Assembly: GCA_025408445.1 (NCBI GenBank)
Contig: JANYIZ010000201.1
Coordinates: 1-64,000 of the forward strand
DNA from: Frigoribacterium sp.
GTDB lineage: Bacteria > Actinomycetota > Actinomycetes > Actinomycetales > Microbacteriaceae
Direction of reading: 5' to 3'
Length of the DNA stretch: 64,000 nt
The first letter of the stretch is position 1. Each line of letters begins with the position of its first letter. Of this stretch, positions 16,550-25,019 are shown one piece after another. The position numbers and the translations under genes were made by a program. The notes beneath the pieces were generated by a model. The model saw nothing but the letters and a program-made list of their open reading frames with translations. It ran no database searches and had not been told where the DNA came from.

Positions 16550-17671
16550 CTATTCGCGGAGTTCGACTTGGAGGGCTTGAGTCTGGAGCAGGGTGGCTGC
16601 GGTCTGTGTCCCTGAGCCGGCACGGATTGCTGCACCCAGGCGGGTGGCTTCTCGCTGGTAGCTGCCGTCGGTGAGTATCCGCTCAACAGCGGCTCGGATC
16701 TGAGCGGGCGGGGACGAAGATGCCACGGTATGGCCCGCACCCTTGTCTTGGATTGTGCGTCCGATGATCGCTTGGTCGAACATGAGGTTTATCGGCAGAA
16801 TCAGGATGGGCAGGTTGTGGGCGAGGGCGAGCATTGTGGTTGAGTGCCCGCCGTGGCCGATCACCAGACAGACGGTGGGCATTACCTCGCGGTGTGGGAG
16901 GTAACGGTGCAGTTCGGTGTTCGCAGAGGCGCGCAGCTCCGTGGGTTCAACCGCGGGACCGGTGGTAACGATTGCTCTTACGGGTAAATCCGCGACGGCG
17001 TCGAGGACTCTCTGAAGCACCTGGGCCTGCCCGGCAATATAGGTTGTGCTCAGACTCACCAAAATTGTGGGCACGGACGACGTCACGACGCTCTCTGCGA
17101 TGTCGGGGAGTGTCGGTCCGGTGTAGTTGAGCAACAACGGCGAGCCGGGCCGCGGTGGGCGATCGAGCTCCTCCAGCGTGGCGACAAGGACGAGGTCCGC
17201 TGCGGCCCAAAGCTTGCGTGGGTTTAGGCCAGCGATGCGTGCGACGGCACCGGGCGCGCCGCTGGCCATCTTGGTGTCGATAGCGTCGTAGAGAGAATGC
17301 ACGAGCACGGCGTGGCGAAGCCCCGCTCGTGCTGCCGCGTCCAACGCCCCAAAAAGCAGGCAGTCGATAACAACCAGATCAGCCGGCGCCGTCTTCAGGG
17401 TTGCGATCAGGTCGCGCCCGAGGCTTCGACCGACGACCAGGCTGAGGAACCCCGCCGCATTCTTGAGGACGCCGCGTTTGCCGGTTGCGGTCCACGAGCC
17501 CGGTTTGCTGTATGCGGAGAAGTCGAATCCGGCCAGCTCGATAGGTTCACGCTGCTGCTTTTGACCGAGGAATCGCACGTCTTCGCCTCGGCGTTGCAGC
17601 TCTTTCCCAATTTCCACTGCCGGGCCAACGTTGCCGCCGCCATCCCAGGTGACGAATAGGAATCGAGTCAC
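16550..17671 (-). CDS. UGT-like glycosyltransferase (GT1 fold)
   Basis: 373 residues. The N-terminus RFLFVTWDGGGNVGPAVEIG is the first beta strand and glycine loop of macrolide/MGT-type GT-B enzymes. The donor-site region in the C-terminal half reads CLVIGHGGHSTTMLALAHNLPILILPINLMFDQ, the usual H-G-G pattern with a D-Q end. The GTG at 17671 is chosen because GGAG lies eight bases upstream. It follows a TetR gene by one base, so the pair is one operon. Substrates could be a macrolide-like drug, a lipid or a phenolic; the coupled regulator suggests a defence against a small molecule. Confidence 0.85.
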   Translation of the reverse strand: MTRFLFVTWDGGGNVGPAVEIGKELQRRGEDVRFLGQKQQREPIELAGFDFSAYSKPGSWTATGKRGVLKNAAGFLSLVVGRSLGRDLIATLKTAPADLVVIDCLLFGALDAAARAGLRHAVLVHSLYDAIDTKMASGAPGAVARIAGLNPRKLWAAADLVLVATLEELDRPPRPGSPLLLNYTGPTLPDIAESVVTSSVPTILVSLSTTYIAGQAQVLQRVLDAVADLPVRAIVTTGPAVEPTELRASANTELHRYLPHREVMPTVCLVIGHGGHSTTMLALAHNLPILILPINLMFDQAIIGRTIQDKGAGHTVASSSPPAQIRAAVERILTDGSYQREATRLGAAIRAGSGTQTAATLLQTQALQVELRE

Positions 17672-17672
17672 G

Positions 17673-18275
17673 TTAGTTCTCCTTTGCAGGTGACCCGAGG
17701 ATCGCATCGACCAGTAGTCGCATACGGCCTTCGGTCCGATCGCGGCTGAGGTCGCGGTCGCGGCGCAGCAGCTTCCAGGTGTACACATCCGTCGCAACAC
17801 TCAACAGGTCAGCAACAGCAGCTCTCTCGGATTCTGTGAGGTTCCCAAGTTGAGGCCCAAACACGGTTTCCACCCACTCGCGGTGAACCTGTTTCCCCAG
17901 CACCGTGACGCCACGAATGCGTTCGTTGGATGCTTCCTGACCCAGAAGAGCGATCACCCAATCACCGCGGGTTTCATAGTGATCGATGATCGCCCGCACC
18001 GCCTCGGCAACGTCGCCAACTGGAGCTGCCCGCTCGGTGACCACTTCAGCGCTTGCGAATGCCACGGCAGCATCGAAGAGGCGATCCCGGCTCCCGAAGT
18101 GGCGAAGAATGGTCTGCACTGTCACCCGGGCACGGGCTGCAACATCGGCGAGCACAATCTCGACCGTGAGCTTCTCGGTTGCCAGTTCGACCGTGGCTCG
18201 CAAGATGGCCTCCTTAGTCTGGGCAGCTGCCACCGATCTGGTTGCCATCGAATATGCCCGCTCAGAGCCCACCAT
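17673..18275 (-). CDS. TetR-family regulator of the glycosyltransferase operon
   Basis: 200 residues with an N-terminal helix-turn-helix: QTKEAILRATVELATEKLTV, then LADVAARARVTVQTILRHFGSRDRL. The ATG at 18275 is preceded by GGGGAGG at six-base spacing, better than the upstream frame opening at 18302. The stop TAA is one base before the glycosyltransferase GTG. By context it likely senses the small molecule that the transferase modifies. A palindrome of the right type lies at 19018-19035, beyond the neighbouring lipoprotein gene. Confidence 0.88.
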   Translation of the reverse strand: MVGSERAYSMATRSVAAAQTKEAILRATVELATEKLTVEIVLADVAARARVTVQTILRHFGSRDRLFDAAVAFASAEVVTERAAPVGDVAEAVRAIIDHYETRGDWVIALLGQEASNERIRGVTVLGKQVHREWVETVFGPQLGNLTESERAAVADLLSVATDVYTWKLLRRDRDLSRDRTEGRMRLLVDAILGSPAKEN

Positions 18276-18385
18276 CGCTAACCTCCCCGCGGCCAACTGC
18301 ACACCTGTGCCACGAGATGATGCAAACCAGGTGTGATTTCAACAGAGGTGCAACGGTCATGAGTCGAGTCGCTCCAGTACTCGGA

Positions 18386-18934
18386 TCAGAACTTTGTCAG
18401 CGCGGTAGTGGCGAGATTTACCATCACCGTCTTGGGGCCATCTGGGTCCGAGGGAGTCTTTGCACTGAGGCTCGTGGAGGTGATGGTGAATCCGCGGGTA
18501 CCAGTTCGGACAAACATCGTGCCGATAGTGCCGTTCCAGAATGCATCATCGCCGAGCCCGTCGACGTGCTCGCTGCTTGACTCGAGTTGTTGGATCAAGT
18601 TGTTCATGTTCGTCTGATCGAGGAACTCGTGGACGAGGAGCTGCTGGCTTGAGTCCGCATTGGCGGCGAAGATACAGTCTGAGGCGGTGCCGCCGGGCTG
18701 GGTCATCGGTTCGCCCATTGCGGTTGTGACGTCTGCGACGCTCGCGAGCCGACACGCGCCGGTCGCGCTCGTGCCACCGGACGGCGAAGCGGCCGATCTC
18801 GATCCGGTTGGAGATGGTGCGCCAGATTCAACCTTCGACCGGTCGATGTTCGCGCTGCCGCATCCGGCAAGGAAAAGGGCGCTAACGAGACCGGCAACCG
18901 AGACGACGACTATGCGCGTGCTGGGGTAGCTCAC
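18386..18934 (-). CDS. Secreted lipoprotein, DUF3558-like
   Basis: 182 residues. A signal peptide with hydrophobic core IVVVSVAGLVSALF ends in the lipobox LAGC, so Cys25 would be lipidated and the protein anchored outside the membrane. A Ser/Pro/Gly-rich linker follows, then a compact domain with two more cysteines (GACRLASVADV and SDCIFAANADS), a pattern seen in actinobacterial DUF3558-type lipoproteins. Its function is unknown. It is transcribed away from the mobilisation genes, and a TGTTAGT palindrome lies about 85 bases upstream. Confidence 0.8.
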   Translation of the reverse strand: MSYPSTRIVVVSVAGLVSALFLAGCGSANIDRSKVESGAPSPTGSRSAASPSGGTSATGACRLASVADVTTAMGEPMTQPGGTASDCIFAANADSSQQLLVHEFLDQTNMNNLIQQLESSSEHVDGLGDDAFWNGTIGTMFVRTGTRGFTITSTSLSAKTPSDPDGPKTVMVNLATTALTKF

Positions 18935-19017
18935 GATGATGCTCCTTTACTAGGTGACACGCGTCATGTGCCGATGATCAGCCGGAAAGGCAAGCCCCAG
19001 TCGACTTCATCAATTCA

Positions 19018-19035
19018 TGTTAGTCACAACTAACA
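19018..19035. promoter_or_regulatory. Perfect TGTTAGT palindrome
   Basis: TGTTAGT and ACTAACA flank a four-base CACA spacer, an 18-bp dyad typical of TetR-type operators. It lies between the lipoprotein gene and the mobilisation genes. The TetR gene at 17673-18275 is the closest candidate regulator. Confidence 0.5.
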
Positions 19036-19103
19036 CTAAAATGTGGGTGCTGTCAACGTCGCCAACGTCACGGCCATGGGTCTGATGCAGACCCAGACGC
19101 GGT

Positions 19104-19247
19104 TTAGTGGCGGTAGGCGTGCCGCCACAAATGCACGCCGGGCTCGTCCGGCACCTCTACGCGGACGAGCTCGCGGACGGGGATCGTGAGCGCCTACAGG
19201 AGGGCCGCCCACTCCCCCGCGGTCGGCGGACCGCCGGCAGACGTCAT
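19104..19247 (-). pseudogene. 47-codon coupled gene interrupted by an amber codon
   Basis: An ATG at 19247 overlaps the upstream stop as ATGA. The frame reads MTSAGGPPTAGEWAALL, then TAG (19194-19196), then ALTIPVRELVRVEVPDEPGV and HLWRHAYRH to a TAA at 19104-19106. The reading is protein-like on both sides of the TAG, so this is either a small mobilisation gene killed by one point mutation or a readthrough case. No family is recognised. Confidence 0.4.
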
Positions 19248-19969
19248 CGGCCGTCGCGGCCGATCTGGCGATCCGGCGTCGACGCAGGAACTCGATTACG
19301 CGACGACTTGCCCTTGCGGCCACCCTGCACGGCCTCCCGCGGGTGACGTGCCTGGTCGACGTCGGCCTGCTTCCATGCGGTCGCGGCGGCCGCCTGGTCG
19401 GGGCCGGCCTTGATGCCTTCGACGTGCAGCTCGCGCCGTTCGACCGAGTCCAACGACAACTCCGTGTCGTGCTCGACTGCAGCTTCGACACCGGCGGCGA
19501 GGTCGCGGAGATCCTGCGCTTCCTCAGCGTCCGCGAGATCCGCGGATACCTCGAGCACTTCCGGGCCGACCACCAGGCCGGCAGCGAAGTCCTGGTCGTT
19601 GCGAGCCTGCGCCTGACGCTCGTCGCGCTCGGCCCGCTCGGTGTCGCGGTCGACAATAGTGGCGCGCACCACGGCGGGATCCGCGCCCGTCTCCAACACC
19701 TCGACGTCGTACCGGTCGCGCAGTTCGTGGCGGATGCGACTCTCGGCGTCACGAGCGGCCTGGTCTTCGTCGCGGAACGTGACGGCCGTCTCGTAGGCGC
19801 GAGCGACATCGCGCACCTGCGCCTGCTCCCACAATGACGCATTGTGCACGGGTGCAAGCTCGGCCCGGGCGGCGACCCTCTGCGCGTCGAGTTGCGCCGC
19901 AGCCATGAGCTGCTGACGAATGTTGCCCTCAGCTTCTTCCAACACTCCATCGGCCTGTAGCTCTGCCAT
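19244..19969 (-). CDS. Acidic helical mobilisation-accessory protein
   Basis: 241 residues, rich in Glu, Asp, Arg, Ala and Gln, with long helix-forming stretches and few hydrophobic runs; no signal peptide or membrane span. It starts at an ATG with GGGGAG upstream, 25 bases after the relaxase stop, and its own stop overlaps a small coupled ORF. Proteins of this style commonly follow relaxase genes in actinobacterial mobilisable elements, but I cannot assign a family. A role in relaxosome assembly is inferred from position alone. Confidence 0.65.
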   Translation of the reverse strand: MAELQADGVLEEAEGNIRQQLMAAAQLDAQRVAARAELAPVHNASLWEQAQVRDVARAYETAVTFRDEDQAARDAESRIRHELRDRYDVEVLETGADPAVVRATIVDRDTERAERDERQAQARNDQDFAAGLVVGPEVLEVSADLADAEEAQDLRDLAAGVEAAVEHDTELSLDSVERRELHVEGIKAGPDQAAAATAWKQADVDQARHPREAVQGGRKGKSSRNRVPASTPDRQIGRDGR

Positions 19970-19994
19970 GGCTCTCCCCTATCCCTGTGTTTGT

Positions 19995-21575
19995 CTAACG
20001 CTGTGCGCCGCGCTCGGGCGGCGTTGTCGGTACCTGCCGCCTTGGCGTGAGCGGCGTCGGAAGTGGGCTGCCTGCCGGTCGTGCCGGCGCCTGCCCTCCG
20101 GTGGCCTGGCGCAGCGTCTCGGTCATCGGGCTCTCGGCCGCGATTGTGTCTGAACCGGCACCGACGAGTTCGGGCATCCGGGCTCGAACGGCATCCAGCC
20201 GCGCGCCGAGGGCGTTGCGGATCTCCGCGGCCCGTCGTGACTCGTCGACGGCCAGGTGCATCTGGTAGATCGCCTGCGCCGTCCGCATCACCTGACGAAA
20301 CAGCATCGCCTCCGCCTGCGTGCCCTGTCCATGCGTGGTCGCCATGGCCAGGAGGTTCGCCGCACCGGCGATCGAGCGAGGACCGGCCGTGTTCTTCGGC
20401 CGCACGTCGCGGGCTCTGATCTGAGCAGTGCGCGCGAGCGTCCGCGAAGCGTCCGCGAGCGGGCCCGGTGTCGCCTCGACCCGCTGCGACCATGCGGCGA
20501 ACGCGCCGCTGGTTTCCCGTGCCACCCGCGCCCACGTGGCCCGGTCGGTCGGGTCGACGGCAGTGAGCTGGTCGCGCAGCTGCGTCACCTGGTCGGTGTA
20601 CTCGCGCCACAACTCAGGTGACGGCTCGTGCTGCTCCCGGCCAGGAGCGACCGGTGTGTACCGCATCGGGTTTCGCCAGGTCGCTCGCCACTCGTCGACG
20701 CCGGCCTGCGCCGACTGTGGGGTGTCCGGCCAGCCGTCCCGAAGCCGCGGCAAGGTCAGGTCACGGGCGAGCCGCCCTCCCCCATGCCAGACGATCGTCT
20801 CGTCCCGGTTCCCGGGGCGAAGCGCGACGGAGTAGCCGGCCACAACATCGTCGCGGTCGGCGGCGAAGCGTGGCCGCACGAGCACGCCGGCCTGGTGCAG
20901 CCGGCGCACGAACTCGCCCTCGTCGAGTGACGCTGCAGCGGCAGCTCGCACGCTCCGCTCGAGGCGCACGGATGCCAACGTGTCGTCGCCGCGACGGGCA
21001 GCTGTCTCGCGCTCCCCCGGTCGCTCTCCGCGCATGGCCATGTCCGACCCGCGCGACTCGAGCAGCTGCAGTCCGTGCTCCTGCTCGAGCTCGCGGGCGA
21101 TCGACTGAGCCCGCGAGTAGTCGTGGTGGATCGACGCCTTGGTGCCGTCCTCGCGCACCAGGTTGACGGCGATGTGGATGTGGTCGTTGCCGGCTTTCGA
21201 CAGGCCGTGCCGAACGGCGACCCACCGGCAGCCGGCCTTGCCGGAGACTTGCGTGAATCCCATCCGGTCGACGAACTGCTGCGCGATTCTTCCCCAGTGC
21301 TCGTCGGTCAGCTGCCCCTCCTCAGCACGGAGGCTAAGGCTGGCGTGCCAGACGTGGCCGCCGTTGACCTCGACCCCGAACGCCGTCCGGGGCTCGTCGA
21401 GGTGCTTCGCGATCGCCAACGCCGTCGACGGTGCAAGCTCGCTGTCACCGAAGAGGGTAAACGTCGCAGAGTCGCCGTTCACCAAGTGCGGCTCGGTGTG
21501 CTCGTTCGAGCGCCCCTCCCCCGCGAGGTAGCTCAGCAGACCGCCCATACGGTCGCCCCGCGTCACGTTCGGCAT
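19995..21575 (-). CDS. Relaxase/mobilisation nuclease (MobA/VirD2-like)
   Basis: 526 residues. The N-terminal 200 form the nicking domain. HVWHASLSL (His74, His77) and AGNDHIHIAVNLV (His132, His134) give the metal-binding histidine motifs of MOBP-type relaxases. The long remainder is helical and charged, with a Pro-rich end. The ATG at 21575 overlaps the last stop of the mobC frame (TGATG), which decides the start. It would nick an oriT and lead strand transfer using another element's conjugation machinery. mobC is broken, so mobilisation may be impaired. A second relaxase of a different class is divergent from it. Confidence 0.88.
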   Translation of the reverse strand: MPNVTRGDRMGGLLSYLAGEGRSNEHTEPHLVNGDSATFTLFGDSELAPSTALAIAKHLDEPRTAFGVEVNGGHVWHASLSLRAEEGQLTDEHWGRIAQQFVDRMGFTQVSGKAGCRWVAVRHGLSKAGNDHIHIAVNLVREDGTKASIHHDYSRAQSIARELEQEHGLQLLESRGSDMAMRGERPGERETAARRGDDTLASVRLERSVRAAAAASLDEGEFVRRLHQAGVLVRPRFAADRDDVVAGYSVALRPGNRDETIVWHGGGRLARDLTLPRLRDGWPDTPQSAQAGVDEWRATWRNPMRYTPVAPGREQHEPSPELWREYTDQVTQLRDQLTAVDPTDRATWARVARETSGAFAAWSQRVEATPGPLADASRTLARTAQIRARDVRPKNTAGPRSIAGAANLLAMATTHGQGTQAEAMLFRQVMRTAQAIYQMHLAVDESRRAAEIRNALGARLDAVRARMPELVGAGSDTIAAESPMTETLRQATGGQAPARPAGSPLPTPLTPRRQVPTTPPERGAQR

Positions 21576-21921
21576 CACGAGTCGGCCAGCCGATCAACCG
21601 CCGCGGTGACCCTAGGGAACAACGCACTGAACTCGGTAGTGACCGCTTCGGCCTCGGCCGGGAAGGTCCCCTCCGTGTTCGTTCAGCGGGCCAGCTGGTT
21701 CAGGTTCGTGGCAATGCCGGCGACCTCGCGACGGATGCTGAACAACTCCGCGATCGCCGCCTTCCGCACACCGCTCGCCTGGACCTCTGAACGTGCGGAA
21801 TCGTGCAGTACAGCTCAACGGTCTCACCTATAGCCGCGGACCTCGATTCAAACTCGGCCACCTCGCCGGGTTGCACCCCTGGGACCGACGGTGCGGTTGC
21901 GCTGACCTTGACCCTGTGAGC
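21575..21921 (-). pseudogene. Degenerate mobC (relaxosome accessory) gene
   Basis: The last part of the minus-strand frame reads VRKAAIAELFSIRREVAGI, then ATNLNQLAR, then an in-frame TGA (21683-21685), then EGTFPAEAEAVTTEFSALFP and AAVDRLADS, ending on the stop that overlaps the relaxase ATG. GIATNLNQLAR is the hallmark of MobC proteins. Further upstream, LAHRVKVSATA resembles the family start, but the frame between is lost. One nonsense codon and at least one frameshift make it a pseudogene. Confidence 0.7.
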
Positions 21922-21927
21922 CAGCCC

Positions 21928-22012
21928 AAGAATTCTTCACAGCACTGAAACAAAGAATGTACATATGCTACCATAGATAGTTGCAAGAACATGAGATAGA
22001 CCGGAGGCGGCG
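21928..22012. other. Divergent mobilisation intergenic region, possible oriT
   Basis: This AT-richer gap separates the two divergent relaxase operons. It has a 10-bp palindrome AAGAATTCTT at 21928-21937 and a TATGCTACCATAGATAG stretch that could hold a -10 element. GGAGG lies six bases before the next start. An oriT is expected near relaxase genes; no nic site can be named from sequence alone. Confidence 0.35.
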
Positions 22013-24907
22013 ATGAAGGGCGGCGTGATCCTGTTCCGGGGCTCCGGCGCAGACGCGCGCCGCTACCTGGAGTCGGATCGTTCGCGCGCCGACGAGTACT
22101 ACCTGGAGGGCGGGACCTCCCTGGCGGAGTTCTCGGTGGTCGACGGCAAGGGTGCCGTGATCGGGGAAGGCGCGCTGACGCCGGGCCAGTACGCGCAATG
22201 GGTCGACTGGGTCGACCCGCTCACCGGGGAGTCGATGGGCGGGCCCCGGCAAGCGGGCGAGGGCCGGCAGGGTTCGCCGCGGTTCGCGGAGATGGTGATA
22301 AACGCTCCGAAGTCACTGTCGATCGCGGCCGCGCTGCACCCGGAAATATCGGAGGCGTTGGATGTGGCGCAGAAGGACGCGATGACCGAGATCCGTTCCT
22401 GGCTCGGCCAGCACTCCGTCACCCGCATCGGTCCGCGCGGGAAGCAGGAACTCGTGCCGGTCGAACAGCTGGAGACCGTCTCCGTCGTGCACAAGACCTC
22501 CAGGGCTGGTGACCCGCACCGGCACATCCACTTCCAGATCGGCACCCGCGTCTGGGCGGCAGGTGCGTGGCGCGGTCTGGACACGGCAGCGTTGTTCAAG
22601 CAGCAGGGTGCAATCCGCGCCCTCGGTACCGCGGTCATCGCCGCGCACCCGCAGCTCGCCGTGGTGCTTGATACGCATGGCCTTACCCTCGATCCGGTCA
22701 CCGGGGAGGTCGCGGAGTTGCTGCCCTACAACGCGGTCATGTCGAAGCGGGGTGAGCAGGTTGCGCGCAACCTCGCCCAGTTCGAGGCGGACTGGCGGGC
22801 GGCGCATCCAGGGCAGCAGCCCGGCCCGGTCGTCACGTCGGGGCTGACCGCGATGGCGTGGGATCACGAGCGCCCGCACAAGAAGCCGTCGAAGCTCGGC
22901 CACGAGGCCGCCTGGCGCGTCGAGCTGGAAGAGGCTGGCTACAACCCGAACCCGAAGCGGCTGCCGGTGCCCGCTCCGGTGATGCTGGACGACCTGAGCG
23001 TGCAACAGGTAGCAACCCGGGCGCTCGACCGTTGCGCGGCCGCCGCATCGACCTGGACGCGGCACACGGTACAGGAGCACGTCACCCGCATCATCACCGA
23101 AGCAGGCGTGCGCGCGGAGCCCGCAGCGTTGCGCGACCTGATTGCGATCACCACACGGCTTGCCGTGGAGGATTGCCTGTCGGTGCTGCCACCCGGTGCC
23201 ATGCAACCCGACCATGTTGCACACCTCACCAGCGTGCACGTCGTGGAGGTCGAGATGGAACTGCGCGACCTGTTGGCCGCTCGTGCCGCCGGCAGCGCCC
23301 GCCAAGCACCGGACGTGACACGCCTGGCGCGGCGGCGCGGGCTTGATGCGGAGCAGGCACAAGCAGCAGCAGCCGTCGCGTCGACCGATCCGCTCGTAGT
23401 GATCGAGGGTGCCGCGGGCGCGGGCAAGACCACCATGCTCGGGGCCGCGATCGAAGCGTCCGCCGCCCAGCGGCGCACCACGAGGATCGCGACGCCGACG
23501 AAGAAGGCCGCCGACGTCGCCGCCCAGGAACTCGGAGTCCCAACCGACAGCGTGGCGAAGCTGGTACATGAGCACGGGTGGCGATGGAACCGCGACGGCG
23601 TATGGACCCGCCTGCGTCCTGGTGACATCGACCCGGTGAACGGCAGCACGTATACCGGCCCCTCCCCGGGCACTCGCCTCAGCCGTGGCGAGCGGATCAT
23701 CGTGGACGAGGCCGGGATGCTGGACCAGGACACCGCCCTCGCGCTCCTGACCGTCGCGGACGAGCACGGGGCGACCCTCGCGCTCGTCGGGGACCGGGCG
23801 CAGCTCGCCGCCGTCGGCCGTGGTGGAGTGCTCGACATCGCGGCACAGATCTCGCCGTGCGTGTTCGACCTGATGACCGTGCATCGCTTCACTGACCCGG
23901 AGTACGCGGAACTCACCGTGCGGATGCGCGCCGGGGAGCACCCCGCGCTGCTGTTCGACCGGCTGCACTCCCTCGGCCTGGTGGTGCTGCACGAGAGCAC
24001 GGAGGGTGCGCAGGCGACGATCGCGCATAGTGCCCGTGACGGAGACACGATCACGGTGGCGACGAACGACGAGGCGCGGGCGCTGAACTCGGGCATTCGC
24101 GATGAGCGGGTGCGCGCTAGCGCCGTCGACGACGCTCGCACGACGACCGGCGGCGATGGCCTGCCGATCGGCCGGGGCGACGTGATCCAGACCAGGAAGA
24201 ACGATAGCGATGTGGGGGTGGCGAACCGGCAGAACTGGATCGTGCAGAGCGTCGGGGTCGATGGGACGGTGTGGGTGAAGGAGAACGGCACCGGCCGGAA
24301 GCGGCAGCGCACCGTCCGACTCCCCGGCGAGTACGTCACCGATCACACTCACTTGGCCTACGCCACCACCGCCTACGGCGTCCAAGGCGCGACCGTGTCC
24401 GAGTCGCACACCGTCCTCGGGGACGCGCTCGATGCCTCCGGCGTCTACGTCGGCATGACCCGTGGCCGGGAGGCAAACCACCTGCATGTGGTCGCCGACA
24501 ATCTGGACGAGGCGCGGGAGCAGCTCGTCCTCGCGCTCGAGCGCGACCGAGCCGACCGGGGTCTCACCCGCGCGACCGCCAGTGCGCAAGAAGCGGTGAC
24601 CGGGCTCACAGTCGATGGACCCGTGCGGCTCGTCAATGCCACGAAGGCGAGACTCCGGCAGCAGATCCAGGCCGCCGAGCACTTCGCTCGGACCAGCACC
24701 GGTGCGCAGACAGCGCTGCACGGAACGCAGGCAGCGGCCGCCCGCCGATCCCTCGCTGAGATCGAGCGTCTGCCAATCGACCGGGCCGCCCGACTCATCA
24801 AGGCCGCTGAGCGACGCCGCCAGCGCGCCGCGCGACTGCCGGATGTGACCAGATTCGGCCGCGACACCAGCGGTCGGAGTGGACCGGAGCACGGCTTGAG
24901 TCTGTGA
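22013..24907 (+). CDS. traA: TraA/TrwC-type relaxase-helicase (MOBF)
   Basis: 964 residues. The N-terminal relaxase domain has the three-histidine motif HRHIHFQ (His169, 171, 173) and a tyrosine pair at 29-30. The middle holds a superfamily-1 helicase: Walker A GAAGAGKTT near residue 470, Walker B IIVDEAGMLD near 561, LVGDRAQLAAVGRGG and the late motif TTAYGVQGATV near 785. A helical C-terminus follows. It would nick, unwind and pilot DNA in conjugal transfer. No type IV secretion or coupling-protein gene is in the window, so the element could only be mobilised or is a relic. The ATG has an excellent GGAGG site. Confidence 0.9.
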   Translation: MKGGVILFRGSGADARRYLESDRSRADEYYLEGGTSLAEFSVVDGKGAVIGEGALTPGQYAQWVDWVDPLTGESMGGPRQAGEGRQGSPRFAEMVINAPKSLSIAAALHPEISEALDVAQKDAMTEIRSWLGQHSVTRIGPRGKQELVPVEQLETVSVVHKTSRAGDPHRHIHFQIGTRVWAAGAWRGLDTAALFKQQGAIRALGTAVIAAHPQLAVVLDTHGLTLDPVTGEVAELLPYNAVMSKRGEQVARNLAQFEADWRAAHPGQQPGPVVTSGLTAMAWDHERPHKKPSKLGHEAAWRVELEEAGYNPNPKRLPVPAPVMLDDLSVQQVATRALDRCAAAASTWTRHTVQEHVTRIITEAGVRAEPAALRDLIAITTRLAVEDCLSVLPPGAMQPDHVAHLTSVHVVEVEMELRDLLAARAAGSARQAPDVTRLARRRGLDAEQAQAAAAVASTDPLVVIEGAAGAGKTTMLGAAIEASAAQRRTTRIATPTKKAADVAAQELGVPTDSVAKLVHEHGWRWNRDGVWTRLRPGDIDPVNGSTYTGPSPGTRLSRGERIIVDEAGMLDQDTALALLTVADEHGATLALVGDRAQLAAVGRGGVLDIAAQISPCVFDLMTVHRFTDPEYAELTVRMRAGEHPALLFDRLHSLGLVVLHESTEGAQATIAHSARDGDTITVATNDEARALNSGIRDERVRASAVDDARTTTGGDGLPIGRGDVIQTRKNDSDVGVANRQNWIVQSVGVDGTVWVKENGTGRKRQRTVRLPGEYVTDHTHLAYATTAYGVQGATVSESHTVLGDALDASGVYVGMTRGREANHLHVVADNLDEAREQLVLALERDRADRGLTRATASAQEAVTGLTVDGPVRLVNATKARLRQQIQAAEHFARTSTGAQTALHGTQAAAARRSLAEIERLPIDRAARLIKAAERRRQRAARLPDVTRFGRDTSGRSGPEHGLSL

Positions 24908-24978
24908 TGATGTTGGACGTTCGGGCAGTATAAGGGCATGGACCTCGCAGGAGGCCGTGAGGACTCGTGGTGTCAATA

Positions 24979-25009
24979 GATATCTTAGTTAATATCAACA
25001 TATATGATA
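24979..25009. promoter_or_regulatory. AT-rich promoter with inverted repeats before the abiE pair
   Basis: GATAT (24979-24983)/ATATC (24992-24996) and TATCA (24993-24997)/TGATA (25005-25009) form two overlapping dyads, and TATGAT at 25003-25008 could be the -10 element. AbiEi antitoxins are known to repress their own promoter by binding inverted repeats, which fits. The leader would be very short. Confidence 0.5.
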
Positions 25010-25019
25010 CACTACAAGC

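Noticed and set aside
16397-16615. Small plus-strand ORF beyond the IS21 relic
   Set aside because: It overlaps the end of the glycosyltransferase gene, has no ribosome site and no protein-like pattern.
22313-24976. An 887-codon open frame antisense to the TraA-type relaxase
   Set aside because: It is a shadow of the high-GC sense gene: the sense frame has relaxase and helicase motifs and the antisense frame reads as Arg/Gly/Ala/His-rich sequence without any domain.
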